From positions 46,280,044-46,344,043 of the forward strand of contig OY979717.1 of assembly GCA_963855995.1 (NCBI GenBank): a DNA stretch of 64,000 nt. The letters run 5' to 3'. Position 1 is the stretch's first letter. Each line of letters begins with the position of its first letter. The position numbers and the translations under genes are program-made. Under the pieces are notes generated by a model. The model did not search any database, was not told where the DNA came from, and saw only the letters and a program-made list of their open reading frames with translations. The DNA comes from Muricea muricata (taxonomy: Eukaryota; Cnidaria; Anthozoa; Malacalcyonacea; Plexauridae). Below, piece by piece: positions 35,116-47,422 of this stretch.

Positions 35116-35223
35116 TAACTAAAGAACAACTAACACTGAAGAAGCCCGAACGGGCGAAACGTCTGTTTACAAATAATTATATTTTATCTTTCTGGAGTTC
35201 GCGTTCATCTTTTATACTTATAA

Positions 35224-35368
<145 letters not shown>

Positions 35369-35369
35369 A

Positions 35370-35522
35370 GGTTATCATATGAGAGGCGAGGTGATATCAG
35401 TTTTATCGCTCTCGTTACGATATCATATTTTGTCACGAGTGAGCGCAGCGAACGAGGGACAAAATATGATATCGTAACGAGAGCGATAAAACTGATATTA
35501 CCGAGTCCCGAATATTATAACC
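35370..35522. repeat. Palindromic MITE, copy 2
   Basis: About 153 bp from GGTTATCATATG to ATTATAACC, with the same interior hairpin as copy 1 (CAGTTTTATCGCTCTCG and inverse). Confidence 0.85.
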
Positions 35523-35525
35523 TAT

Positions 35526-36003
<478 letters not shown>

Positions 36004-36259
36004 CCACACGATGAAATACAAAATGTGCACAAGTGTTGTTTATTGTTTATTAACACAGTGCTACTTCGAATGATGTTGTTAAGTATAATAAACATGAAAA
36101 CATATTGTATATTGAAACGGTTGCTATGTATAATCATTATAACATTGTAGAGCATAGATTTCCCTAAATATTTAGTAATCTCTTGCCGATGTGGGATACG
36201 ATATAAGAGAGTGATTATATGAGGATTAAAATGTAGCAGAACTCTTGGTATAACGAAAA

Positions 36260-37429
36260 TCAATGAATACTTGAATAAGGAGGCGGATCATCAGGGAAAG
36301 AAGTAGGGGTCTGGCCACTTGCTGGCCGTCGGATTCCTCTGACTTCTCCATAAGGGCTATCGTATATTTGATCAGCAGCATTGGGTACATTAGGAATCGT
36401 GTATCCATAGTCTTCATTGCGTGGAATGTGACTTGAAAATTTGGGAATTTGAAGAGTGAATACAGTTCCTTGTTGCAGTGTAGGATCATGAACGCATGTG
36501 TTTTGCGCCCCGTTAACTTGGCTTGTATTGTTACGTCGTTTTACCTTACAACGCCAAAACACAATAGCGCTGGCAGCGATAAGTAACACTACAACAACTG
36601 CAATTATAGCAACCATGAGCATCGAGTTTGAAGACTCTTTCGTCGGCGATGGCACAGGAGGCTTTTTCGTCGATGTCATAGGAGGCTCTTTCGTCGCACA
36701 AACGCTGCGATTGACACATTTTCCAGAAAGACAACAGTACGTACAGTCCGAGTCAGTAGAACACTTCGGGCAACCATTTTTGGTGCATTTTCCTGCAATA
36801 CAGCATTCATTTGGTGGTCCACAGTCAGTGTCCGAGTCACATTCCTCGCCTATGCAAGTTTCACTACAGCCATCTTGCACAATCCAAACGTTTTTCTCTC
36901 TGCAACAATACTGTCCCGAATGGCAGTCAGAGTTCGCTTTGCAGTTTACCAGACATGACAGCGATGATAGTCCACCAACACACTTACCATCTCGACAACA
37001 TTCCCTACTGTTAGTTGCACAGTCGTCGTCGTTGTTACAATCTAGGCCATGACATTTTTCAGCACAGAGAGTTTGATCTGTAGGAAAGCTCTTCTTACAA
37101 CAAACATGACCAGAGGCAGAACAGTCCGAGTCATATTTACAGTTGGAACAACCATGGACAGTGCATTTATTCGAGCGACAACAGTATTTCGGATCACCAC
37201 AGTGGCTTTCAATTTCACAGTAGTGATTCAAGCAATCACCTCTTTGGCAGCTTCGACGTGTAACAGGAAAAATTGTCCATTCACCTCCGCAGCAATGAGG
37301 AAGAACGCCAAAGAGAATGTCCTCGCAGTCTTTGTTAGTATCGCATGGATATACACTTTGAAGAAGATTAACCTCGTTCCAAACCAAGATGCAAAGAGCA
37401 AACCAAGAAATAATACCACTTGCCATCAT
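36260..37429 (-). CDS. Receptor-like protein A: Cys-repeat ectodomain, TM, PPPY tail
   Basis: 389 aa in one exon. The signal peptide is [20 protein letters not shown] plus NLLQS. The ectodomain (about 28-245) has seven or so imperfect units of the form C-x3-DxDC-x5-8-CC-x2-GKC, e.g. [19 protein letters not shown] and [20 protein letters not shown]. These resemble EB, WAP or Dickkopf-like disulfide modules, but I cannot assign a family. A Pro/Thr/Ser stalk ([16 protein letters not shown]) precedes one membrane span ([20 protein letters not shown]) and an RCKVKRR stop-transfer. The tail has possible SH2 sites (YGYTIP, IYDSPY) and ends [10 protein letters not shown], a PPxY WW-domain ligand. Paralogues are B, C and D. 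The start is supported by the conserved signal peptide. Confidence 0.88.
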   Translation of the reverse strand: MMASGIISWFALCILVWNEVNLLQSVYPCDTNKDCEDILFGVLPHCCGGEWTIFPVTRRSCQRGDCLNHYCEIESHCGDPKYCCRSNKCTVHGCSNCKYDSDCSASGHVCCKKSFPTDQTLCAEKCHGLDCNNDDDCATNSRECCRDGKCVGGLSSLSCLVNCKANSDCHSGQYCCREKNVWIVQDGCSETCIGEECDSDTDCGPPNECCIAGKCTKNGCPKCSTDSDCTYCCLSGKCVNRSVCATKEPPMTSTKKPPVPSPTKESSNSMLMVAIIAVVVVLLIAASAIVFWRCKVKRRNNTSQVNGAQNTCVHDPTLQQGTVFTLQIPKFSSHIPRNEDYGYTIPNVPNAADQIYDSPYGEVRGIRRPASGQTPTSFPDDPPPYSSIH

Positions 37430-37652
37430 TAGTATTTTTCAGGTGAATATGCTGAACCCGACTGGACAGAAAACCATATAGAGCTTGCAAGACAGGAAGA
37501 CCACGTCTTAAATGTTTCCTTTAGCTGGTAATTGTTACCGTTTATACTTATCGTGAGGCGTAGTTCTTTGTCTTTTGTATTCTCTCGGTGCGAAGAATTT
37601 CTCTTTTGTATTATCTGGTTATAGAAATGAAATTTTTGTGAAGTAAACAACC
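37430..37652 (-). promoter_or_regulatory. Conserved 5' flank of receptor gene A
   Basis: The blocks TAGAGCTTG.AAGACAGGAA, TTAAATGTTTC.TT and GTAATTGTTACCGTT recur directly upstream of every copy of the first coding segment in the locus, including gene B. Conservation alongside the exon suggests promoter or 5' UTR, but it may only reflect shared duplication. Confidence 0.45.
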
Positions 37653-38000
37653 TGGAACACGCTTAAGCGGATTACTGTTAATCAAATTCGTTTCAATTTC
37701 CTTAAAAATTAATAGCAACATAATTTAAGGAAACTTTATAAGTGTTGATCAATAGTAATAAACAAACAGAGTTATAATTTTATACTATTCTGTCATCAGA
37801 CATTATTGTGATTTACATTCTCAAAGACATTATATTATGTCAAGTACATGGTTATCTAGTATACCATACATTGCTGCTATTATACATGTTTAAATAGCAT
37901 TAATTTTGCTGCTTTTGCTGAGCTCTTTACTTGTTGAGTATAATGTCATGATAGATTTGACACCGTTGTTCCTAGTTGTAAATAATTGAAATAAAAGGGG
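37653..38000. other. Receptor locus spacer
   Basis: No gene. AT-rich sequence between gene A's flank and the next truncated unit. Confidence 0.4.
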
Positions 38001-38159
38001 GCGTTCTGTTGAATTATGTTAATTTACATAAAATTAGTTGGAAGGTTACCTAAATATGCTAGTAAATAGTAAAGAAATTGGTGTCAAACATGCTTAGATC
38101 GTAACCAACGATCTCACATTGACATATTCCTTATATTTTATTGAGTCCTCGCAGCCTCT

Positions 38160-38430
38160 GTGAGTATTGTAGGAGTAAAAACTTTGAACAAGATTAACCT
38201 TGTAACAAAAGAAGATGTAAAGAGTAAACCAACAAATTATACCATTGGCCGTCATTAATTAGTTTTTCTTCGCTTGCCAAATATGCTGCAACCCGACAGA
38301 AGAGATCTAGACAAATGTTTAGAGCTTGGAAGACAGGAAGATCATACCTTAAATGTTTCTTTCAATTGGTAATTGTTACCGTTGATATTTATCGTGGGGC
38401 CTAATTATTTGTCTATTGTATCCTCTCAGT
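38160..38430 (-). pseudogene. Truncated receptor copy U2 (signal exon and 5' flank)
   Basis: The minus strand from about 38260 reads MTANGIICWFTLYIFFCYKV NLVQSFYS, matching the family signal peptide, then C-poor diverged sequence (CEDSIKYKEY). The 5' flank follows at 38260-38430. Cysteine repeats 2-7, the TM and the tail are absent. Confidence 0.65.
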
Positions 38431-38649
38431 AAGAAGAATAACCGCAAAAACATTAAATTCATGAAAGTACACAAAATATTGAACTAATTTTTAGCTCACA
38501 CTCATAAGATATAATAGAAAATTTTGTAAAGTAAATGAGAACGTTGTATTACGTCATAAGCATGGCTATGCGTACTGCATACACAGCTACTATGATGCAT
38601 GGTTGACTTCATAAAGAGTATAACTTCATAAAGGATTGAACGCCGTTGT

Positions 38650-38970
38650 CAAATTAGCCACGAATTGTAAACCGTAATGGGTTTATTCCCGTGGGTCTAC
38701 AGAGAACAGATCGTGACTTAGTACACCGGGTGAGTAAAAAAATGATACTATTGAAATTCAAACTAGCATAATTGCATTCTTGCAATTTGGCAGACGCTGA
38801 TGTAAGACAAAATCTAATTGCTTGTGGAAGGTATGCTAGGCGTGCAAGATTTGTCACAATCACGACAAAGTCAACAGACCCATGGGAATAAACCGTAGTG
38901 AAATTTCCGGCTAATTTGAATTTGAAAATCACTTGGACATCATTAGTTTTTTTTTACTCACCCTGTACAG
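38650..38970. mobile_element. ~320 bp insertion shared with 55.1 kb
   Basis: Outer inverted blocks (GGGTTTATTCCCGTGGGTCT and AGACCCATGGGAATAAACC) and inner ones (GGGTGAGTAAAAAAATGAT and TTTTTACTCACCCTGTA) bracket this stretch. It is present at the same site in unit U4 (55130-55460) and absent at 53.86 and 57.76 kb. Confidence 0.7.
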
Positions 38971-39024
38971 TTTTTAATAATTGGACTGAATACGTGGCTA
39001 TTGAATTTATTGTAATTGACTTAA

Positions 39025-39232
39025 GGCCCTGTCACGCGATGCAATTTTCTTGCAACTTGCAATGCAATTCTACCCCCTTAGAGATGTATAATTAATTGGC
39101 AGATACAAGTTTCCATCACAGTTTGCTAATTTATTTTTAACAATGATACCAAACGTTTGTCACAAATTCACATCTCTTAAGAGTAGAATTGCGTTGCAAG
39201 TTGCACGAAAAATTGCACGGTGTGACGGGCCT
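39025..39232. mobile_element. TTAA-flanked MITE, copy 1
   Basis: The inverted ends (GGCCCTGTCACGCGATGC, right-end GTGTGACGGGCC) span about 65 bp. TTAA lies at 39021-39024 and 39233-39236. Paralogous units at 53.92 and 58.98 kb show a single TTAA without the insert. Confidence 0.88.
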
Positions 39233-39659
39233 TTAAACTTTGGCTAGCAACATTTTTTTAATCTCAAAGCATTCGATACGGAAGTCTGCATCAATGCGCC
39301 AACACTGGATAATTTTGATCAGAAAAAATTTCTGCGACAGTAAAGATATTTCATTTATATATACTTCACTTCTTTCCGTTTAAACTGTGATCACGGCAAT
39401 GTTGCTATAATCATGCTGCAAAATATTTCAGCCATATTCTTAACTATTGCAATTTAAACAATTTTGTGTTTTAAAAAGAGAACATAATAGTGAATAACCT
39501 TCAAATTTTAAATAGTAAATTATCATGTTTACAATCATGATGATATATTTGTTGAGTGCATTTTTGCTGCTATTAACCTGCAACCTATATGTTAATTAAT
39601 ACCAAAGGTTTGCGCAACTGAAATTTTTGTACAAGGCTCAGGGTGAGTAAAAAAAACAA

Positions 39660-40270
39660 CTGATGTCGTAACCAACGATCTCACATTGGCATATTTCTTA
39701 TATTTTATTGAGTCCTCACATTCTTTGTGAGTATTGTAGGAATAAAAAGTTTGAACGAGATTAGCCCATTGATCTGAATAATACTGGATCACGCATACAT
39801 AATAAAATTTTGAAGTCATCGCCGCCATCTTGGTACTCCAGGTCCAGTGTTCTTTGCGGGTGTAAGAGTAATCTTTTAAGCAGCGTTTTCAATTTCCGTA
39901 AATTTCCTTAAAATAAGGAAGTTTATTTATCTATTGAAAATTCTGATTGTCCGCCATCTTGGTACTCCAAATTCGTCATTTCTGCTGGCTTCACTTGAGG
40001 CATATGTATGCGTGATCCAGTATTATTCAGATCAATGGATTAGCCTCATTACAAAAGAAAAAGTAAAAAGTAAACCAAGAAATAATACCACTGGCCGCCA
40101 TTAGTTTTTCTTTGCCAGCCAATAATGCTGCAACCCAACAGGAGAGACAAATACTTAGAGTTTGGAAGACAGGAAGACCATACCTTAAATGTTTCTTTCA
40201 ATTGGCAATTGTTACCGTTGATATTTATCGTGGGGCTTAATTATTTGTCTATTGAATCCTCTCAATGCGA
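39660..40270 (-). pseudogene. Truncated receptor copy U3, split by a MITE
   Basis: The signal segment ([20 protein letters not shown] at about 40045-40105) continues as NLVQTFYSYNTHKECEDS at 39680-39765 once the 271 bp MITE is skipped. The shared 5' flank is at 40105-40270. No later cysteine repeats remain. Confidence 0.65.
39767..40037. mobile_element. 271 bp MITE with 8 bp target duplication (hAT-like)
   Basis: The inverted ends begin CATTGATCTGAATAATACTG and span about 32 bp. GATTAGCC occurs at 39759-39766 and again at 40038-40045. An 8 bp duplication fits hAT. Paralogous signal exons at 38.2 and 54.66 kb lack the insert. Confidence 0.88.
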
Positions 40271-40929
40271 AGAAAACCGCAAAAACATTAAATTCATAGA
40301 GCATGCCAAACTAGGGCAAAAAAGTACACAAATATTGAACTAATTTCCAGTTCACACTCATGCATAATAGAACATTTTGTAAAGTAAACAAGAACGTTGT
40401 AATTACTATGTCATGCGCATGGTTATGCGTACTGCATACATATAGCTATTAGTATGGATGGTTAAATAGCATCAATTTTACCACAGCTTTAGTTTCAGTT
40501 GTCAGTTAAAGCTATTGGAGAGTATAACTTCATGATCGATAAGACCCCGTTGTTTCCTACATTTTGTATATAATTTGACTGAATGGTCATCGAATTATTT
40601 TAAACAACATTTTTAGGCTCAAAGCTTTTGGCAAACAACATTTTTAGTCTCAAAACTTTTAATACGGAAGTCTGCATCAATTTGCAAACACTGCGCAAAT
40701 TTGCCTCCGTAAGTACATTATGGGACTTCGTTGATCTCTTCAAGGATTTTTGTATACTCTGCGTACAAGAGTGAAATATGGTATTTACATATATTTATAA
40801 AGCCCAACCGATTATAAATGTTGACGGGAAAGAATTTCCAGCCTCAGCTACGTAAGGTATATGATATAATGTTAATGATATAGTAATATAAGTAAGATAC
40901 AGTAATATAAGTCGTAACGTAACGTGTAT
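40271..40929. other. Receptor locus spacer
   Basis: It contains one copy of the AATACGGAAGTCTGCATCAA motif near 40665. No gene. Confidence 0.4.
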
Positions 40930-41092
40930 ATAGATTTCTTAATGAGAAGTGTTGACGTATGGTATTTACGCACGCGTTAATTTGTTTTCGCAAAACGAAC
41001 GAGCGAGTGCAACGAGCGAGTGAGTTTGGCGAAAACAAATTAACAAGTGCGTAAATACCATACGTCAACACTTCCCATTAAGAAATTTGTTT
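40930..41092. repeat. Foldback repeat with ~75 bp arms
   Basis: TTTCTTAATGAGAAGTGTTG and GTATGGTATTTACG are mirrored to 41092 around the centre CGAGCGAGTGCAACGAGCGA. Confidence 0.85.
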
Positions 41093-41879
41093 ATTTTACA
41101 GATACTGATATTTTCTATTCATTAGATTGCCTTTACCCAACCTAAATTTGGTTCACTTAAACGTCAAGCGCCTGGCAAAGAGCACTTTACTTTTACAAAA
41201 ACCCAAAACAAAAATCAAAACTTCATCGTGTACGATGCCGTATGTACAGTATACAAATGAAAATTACTTTGCTTTTTGAATCCAGATCTAATAATATAAA
41301 GTGAAAACCCTAAATAAATCAGCAGTTTTTAATTTTTCCTTCAAATAAGCGAAGAATACAAAGCCTATATATCTTTTCAAAATCTCAAAAAGTGAATATA
41401 ATATAAATGCAACTTACCTAGCTGTTTTTTTGGTATAACTGCCGTGCCTTTTGCTTGCATATTTCTCTTCCAAAAATATATTTTTGGTTTTTATAGCATT
41501 GTAAATCTTTGTAAACATAGGAAATTGCCCAACGTGTCGATTTTAAATTCAAAATGGACTTTAAGCCACAAGAAACTGCCAGCAACTTGAAAAAATCTCG
41601 CCGAAAACTTTGCCGGCTGTGAACGAATTCACTGCTATGTAAACACAGCCTCGCACTGATTGGACGAAACGGTTTTTGCACGTGTGAAAAAATCGTTTCA
41701 TGATTCTGATTGGATAACGTTCGTTAAGAACATGTCACGAAACGGCTTTTCACACGAGAAAAATCGTGCGTAAATATCAGTATCTATATAATAAATATAT
41801 ATATACGAACAATTCCATTCAGTCTTTTTCGTATGCGTTTGGTAGTGAACAGACATAGGATCCTGGTAAAACATCTACT
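41093..41879. other. No gene; possible rest of a MITE
   Basis: The GATACTGATATTT block near 41101 is mirrored by AAATATCAGTATC near 41774, so the foldback may sit at one end of a roughly 0.85 kb inverted-repeat element. Confidence 0.4.
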
Positions 41880-41948
41880 TTCAGAACCTTCCTCAATATT
41901 CTTGATACCGGAACTGCAGTTACCCTGTTAAGGAAAGGAAGCTATTGT
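41880..41948 (+). pseudogene. Retropepsin-like fragment
   Basis: The frame reads TFLNILDTGTAVTLLRKGS then stops. DTGTAVTLLRK is the active-site motif of gypsy-type proteases. No RT or integrase is nearby. Confidence 0.4.
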
Positions 41949-42918
41949 TAGGCATTGATTTAATGACACCACAGTATATTCAGGGTGTCTCCACCTTTAG
42001 AAATTAATCTATTGTTGCATGTTGACAAAAAAAGATTTTACGCTCTTACATGTCATAAATATATTGTATGAATACTGTACCTATTCGGACTTTCTTGATG
42101 TGATTAACCACTATTTTGTTCTTGAATTTAGGAAGTTGTTGTTCATCTTCCATTAAAGTTTCAACAAGAGCAAAGTAGCTACATTCAATCCACGACAGTA
42201 TATACAGCATGTTATTGATTGTGTGCTTCTTCAAATTTTAGTTAAATTAAACACCATACAGGCAATCATCTAGTGTGTTTTCTTGCATATAAGCCTACAG
42301 CTGTTTTTCACTCAAGTACTGAGGCCCATGCAACTGCCTTGCTTGAAGTAAAAATGATTTTTTCTTTTCAAGAAATGTATGCTTTAATATCATGGAACAC
42401 AAAAAATGGAATTGCCTTAGGCAAGGAAGAATTAGAAGTCCTGCCTTCCACCAAGTTTGTTGTGATGAATGGAGGAAGGTTACAAGCTGGGGCAGAGTCG
42501 ACATAGAAGTCACAGAAAAGACATATTTTAAAACTATTTATTATCTATTTTTAAACTATATTTAATAATTATGTATCTCGTATTTTCTAACTATTTATTA
42601 ACTATATATATTGTATAATACGACTATTGGCGATATTAAACTGAAAAAGCAATTATATTTTTTCCCTATTTTTAATGTATATATTATCTATTTTTTACGA
42701 TATTGGAACTGTATTTCAACTATTTACAATCTATTTATGATGATTGTTTCGGTAATTAATTACTATTTAAGTGTTATTTAATTAGTATTTTTGACTATTT
42801 TTCACATGTCTGGTACACTTGTACAAGCCTATTTCTACAATATTTTTAGTGTATTTTTATACTATTTTACTGAATTGAGAATTTTTTCAAAAGCAAAATA
42901 TAGCAAAAAAATAGGGTT
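41949..42918. other. No assigned gene; unidentified open frame
   Basis: Plus 42273-42506 is open (KEELEVLPSTKFVVMNGGRL near its end) but has no family I recognise. The rest is AT-rich. Confidence 0.3.
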
Positions 42919-43089
42919 TCACTTATATAGGAAGAAAATAGCTTTATACATCAAATCTAATAGCATATTTAATAGGAATAAAATAGTATGCCTATTATAA
43001 TTGCATGCAAATCTTGAATGTAGGAAATAAATAGTACCAGAACAGAAAAAAATAGTTTCAAAAAATAGCAAAAAAATACTTTTAAAATA

Positions 43090-43262
43090 GCGTTGGTTTC
43101 TACAAGGGACTGCACCGTCACGCAGGATTCGTCTGTCAGATTGTGCTTCTGTAAAGTCCTCCGGTTTGAAGTGCCTTGAGCAAACACTTTTATTATTGTT
43201 TACTTGAAAGTCTGGGCCAATATCTCTTCGTATGGCGTTCCGTTGGGGACAAAATACGAACA
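43090..43262 (-). pseudogene. THAP zinc-finger fragment
   Basis: The frame reads AIRRDIGPDFQVNNNKSVCS RHFKPEDFTE...RRILRDGAVP. The CSRHF.PEDF and AVP blocks are diagnostic of THAP domains. The first Cys pair is only partly visible (FCPQRN) and the continuation is low complexity. It is probably a relic of a THAP-bearing transposon or gene. Confidence 0.7.
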
Positions 43263-43273
43263 ATAATTTTTCA

Positions 43274-43410
43274 GTTGAAGTCGAGTATTTCGAATTCCAA
43301 GTCGAATATTTCGAATTCGAAGTCAAATATATAAAAATCGAAGTCGAAAACATATAAATCGAGAAGCCCAAAACATATGGGTCGAAGTCGAAAACATGAA
43401 ATTCGAAAGT
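43274..43410. repeat. TTCGAAGTCGAA-rich tandem repeat
   Basis: Several degenerate copies of an 18-24 bp unit built from GAAGTCGAAAA and CATATAAATCGA. Confidence 0.75.
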
Positions 43411-44067
43411 GGAGAGGAAATGAAAAAATTAGAAACAAGGGGAAACGAAAGTAATCGCAGTGGGCAAACAAATATTCGATGGTCGAGAGGAAGCAGATAA
43501 GAGAAACACAAAACCGCAAATAGGTTGTACATCCGGGACAAGCAACAATCCAAAACAAAAATCCTTGGCACACGTAGGGAAAAATCACAGATTCATCTAG
43601 CTTGTATTAGCAACGCACATATACGTATACGCCTTCGCTGTTTTCAAAGCATGATGTTTAGACCCCCCTTTCCCCCACACAATTAATGTTGTGGTAGAGA
43701 CTTAGCATTCGCCCAAATCATGTGCAACATTGAATGGGGGGGGGGGGGGGGGGAGAATGGAGTCAATATCTTTAAAACCTGGGGGAATAGAGAGTCTATG
43801 TCTTCATATTTGAGGTGTGTTATTATTTTTGTCCAGGATTGTCTGAGTTAATATATCCATAATTATATGTATTTTTTTCATTATTTTTACTCAAAATTTG
43901 CCAAATCCTTATTACATGCTGTTCCTACTTATAGGCGGGGATTTAAGTATACGTTAGAATGATTCTAGATTAAATACAGGGTGTGCGAAAGAATTTTATT
44001 GATTGTGACGTCATCGTTAATGTGCGGTGATATAAGTCACGCGTTCCGTGAATATAAAATAGGGCTA
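43411..44067. other. No gene; G homopolymer
   Basis: A run of about 17 G lies at 43737-43753. Nothing else was identified. Confidence 0.4.
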
Positions 44068-46127
44068 ATAGTCTAGATCCTGTATAGGGTTTTGTATGCG
44101 TTTCATTTACCAGAGATAATCTCAACTGTTTTAGGGTAAAATGACCATGTCGGTCAACATGGCATATGTGCCAAAACCTGAATCCGGGACGAAAGTCCTC
44201 AAAATGACCCCGCCCTAAAACGGCAGTGTCGACATAGCTCTAACTTCAGACCAATGCAAGCAACAGCCTTCCTGAAGTGCTTATAGTGTTTAAAAGGGTT
44301 GTTTATAGGGGTGGTTATTAGAAGTAAAACATTGCCTAACTGTAATATATTCCAAAGAAAATCCCCATTCAACATGCCAGGTCAACAGCTAATTATGCAT
44401 AAAATCACTAAAATCGCTGGCAGAAATTTACATATTTTCTACAAAAAATTATTATAACATGAAAAGCCATGTTCAATTGAATCCAATTATTGCAGATTTC
44501 AAAAGAATTGACATTGTCTTGTTGATATACAAGGCATTGTATTTCACTTACCCCCCGCAAAAACACGATTTCAGCCATATTTTCCGTCTTGTTTGCTTTT
44601 TTATCGCCGAGTAGCCGAAGTCTCATACAATTCTTGTACTTTTCCATAATCACAGATGACCAAAGAACAACTCAGCTCATTTTTTACTTGTTCTGAGACT
44701 GTGCCGTCTACTTTATCTTCGATTTGGTATCCTCGACAATTAGCCAAAATTGCCGCCATTGTGAAGTCTTGCCGCTTTTGTGTCCGATAAATGTGACTTC
44801 TTCGTCTTCCTGTGTATTCGCGAATACGTTGGCTTGTTTCCACAGCAAGACAAGTAAACATTTCATATTATTATATTTTCATGTATATTTGCGTATTGCT
44901 TTGTTTTTTAGCTTTAACTACCAGAAAATCTGACAGACTTATGTATTTTTCGCATTTTTATTTAAAAGGCGGTTCTTATTATGCCAAAGTAAAACATAAC
45001 TAAGCGTCTAAGCAAATAAAAGCCACTATTGTTTCAAAATTGAAACGTACGTATTGTCACTGCAGTGACATAGCCCTCAAAATAAAAATAGGGGAAATGC
45101 AAAACTGTCAGATTTTCTTGTAGTTAAAGCTTAAAAACAAAACAACACGCAAATATGAACAAGCAAACGTATTCGCGAAATATTCACTCCCCCCCGGTAT
45201 GGTCGCCCACGAGGAATTTTCGTGACGATTGCGCGTGACTTTCAAATTATTTCGAAGCTTGAAGACACTCGATTTTATGTGGGTGGATTTTTATATTTAA
45301 ATTTCATAGAAGTTTACAAAATTACCTTTAGAAATTCAATAGTATAAAGTACTGTTGGATTACATAATATAAATACACAGGAAGACGAAGAAGTCACATT
45401 TATCGGACACAAAAGCGGCAAGACTTCACAATGGCGGCAATTTTGGCTAGTTGTCGAGGATACCAAATCGAAGATAAAGTAGACGGCACAGTCTCAGAAC
45501 AAGTAAAAAATGGGCTGAGTTGTTCTTTGGTCATCTGTGATTATGGAAAAGTACAAGAATTGTATGAGACTTCGGCTACTCGGCGATAAAAAAGCAAACA
45601 AGACGGAAAATATGGCTGAAATCGTGTTTTTGCGGGGGGTAAGTGAAATACAATGCATTGTATATCAACAAGACAATGTCAATCCTTTTGAAATCTGCAA
45701 TAATTGGATTCAATTGAACATGGTTTTTCATGTTATAATAATTTTTTGTAGGAAATATGTAAATTTAACTTCTGCCAGCGATTTTAGTGATTTTATGCAT
45801 AATTAGCTGTTGACCTGGCATGTTGAATGGGGATTTTCTTGGAATATATTATAGTTAGGCAATGTTTTACTTCTAATAACCACCCCTATAAACAACCCTT
45901 CTAAACACTATAAGCACTTCAGGAAGGCTGTTGCTTGCATTGGTCTGAAGTTAGAGCTATGTCGACACTGCCGTTTTAGGGCGGGGTCATTTTGAGGACT
46001 TTCGTCCCGGATTCAGGTTTTGGCACATATGCCATGTTGACCGACATGGTCATTTTACCCTAAAACAGTTGAGATTATCTCTGGTAAATGAAACGCATAC
46101 AAAACCCCATACAGGACCTAGACTATA
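44068..46127. mobile_element. 2 kb foldback element with ~0.9 kb arms
   Basis: Left arm 44068 to about 44945 and right arm about 45095-46127 are near-identical inverse copies from the TAGTCTAG ends to the CTGTCAGATTTTCT centre. Each arm encodes the same small frame (MAAILA-CRGYQIEDKVDGT, VSEQVKN, YGKVQELYETSATRR). The right arm has an extra block near 45178-45360. No transposase was seen. A solo arm lies at 3085-3923. Confidence 0.88.
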
Positions 46128-46179
46128 AGAGACAAATTTCAAAAGTATATAGATTTTTGAAATATTGCAATGCTCAGTT

Positions 46180-46473
46180 ATGGCTTACACGAGAAAAATA
46201 TCTGAAAAGCAAAAGACCATGGCGTTGTATTATAGGAGGGAGTTACACCACTCCCACAGACAAATAGCAAAGAAATGTTACATGAGTGTATCGTCTGTAG
46301 CAAGGATTTGTAACGGTGAAAGAAAAGACAAACGTTCTGTTGGAGTAAAAAACAAGAGAGGACGGCCTAGAAAACTTGACGAAAGAAGTGTAAAGAAATT
46401 AATCAGGTGCATTACTAACGTGAGAAAAACCAACCCTAACATGACAGTTAAACACTGGCGACAGGAAGTATAA
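46180..46473 (+). pseudogene. Tc1-like transposase N-terminal HTH fragment
   Basis: MAYTRKISEKQKTMALYYRR, then [19 protein letters not shown], then [20 protein letters not shown] and [14 protein letters not shown] give both helix-turn-helix parts and the GRPR hook of Tc1/mariner transposases. The frame is cut off by the (AT)n tract at 46475. The DDE domain is missing. Confidence 0.75.
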
Positions 46474-46474
46474 A

Positions 46475-46782
<308 letters not shown>

Positions 46783-46811
46783 ACACAAGGAACAGACAAG
46801 TTTTTGCTGCT

Positions 46812-46854
46812 GTCGCTACCCTGAGTTTCACGCACTAGGCGATGATCAGGCGAC
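46812..46854 (-). ncRNA. Hammerhead ribozyme-like motif, core mutated
   Basis: On minus, stem I GTCGC pairs with a distal GCGAC. Stem II is CGC-CTAGT-GCG, then GAAA, and stem III is ACT-CAG-GGT followed by A at the cleavage position. The catalytic core reads CTGATCA, not CTGATGA, so the G8 equivalent is changed and cleavage is unlikely. Confidence 0.55.
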
Positions 46855-46934
46855 TGACAGATAAGTTTAATTTATTCATTGTATAGGACACTGGAAATGT
46901 ATCAGGTATTATGTTACGTTACATGACTATTGGT

Positions 46935-47422
46935 TATATGTTTACATAAAGTGAAAAGTTCTGAACGTTTATTCAGGAGGTTGTTCGCTTTGTTTCCTTT
47001 CATGATCAAAAGCTTTTCTTCAAGACAGAGATTGCATTTTCGGGAACCAGCTTTGCACGAGGGTACGCGTTTGACGATCGACCATTTTATGTCATATGAG
47101 CGTTTCGTTTGAGCTTCCAAATGTACTTTGACAATTCTGTTTCGTTGCCATGGCGTTCGTTCTTAATGGACTTTGTGTGATTTTTGAATCTTTCTTTAAA
47201 CGAGTTAGCCGTCACCCCGATATACACTTTGGCATTATCTTTGCCTGTGGAGACTTCAGCTTTGTACACTAAGCTCTTTGCCAGGCATGTGTTGCTCACA
47301 GGACATTCGTCGGGTTTTCTGCAGTTGCATGTCTTTGTGTCATTGTTCGTCTTAGTATTTTTGGCCTTGTCGTTATGCTTCTTTAGCACGTATTTGTTGT
47401 GCTTAGATAGGAAAGATTCCAT
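46935..47422 (-). pseudogene. Penelope GIY-YIG endonuclease region
   Basis: The minus frame has CNCRKPDECPVSNTCLAKSL, VYKAEVST and KVYIGVTANSFKERFKNHTK. The CxC...C zinc-binding linker and the VYIGxT..FKxRxxxH pattern are the Penelope GIY-YIG nuclease that nicks the target. Coding shifts frame near 47105 into IKWSIVKRVPSCKAGSRKCN LCLEEKLLI. Confidence 0.75.

Noticed and set aside
35136..35160. Hammerhead ribozyme at CTGAAGA...GAAAC
   Set aside because: Core and a 4 bp stem II are suggestive, but an extra A disrupts the stem II junction and I found no closing stem I or III.
36498..37052. Plus-strand frame of 184 codons, and its twin at 52749-53135
   Set aside because: They are antisense shadows of the cysteine-repeat receptor genes. 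The Cys-rich minus-strand frames explain the sequence.
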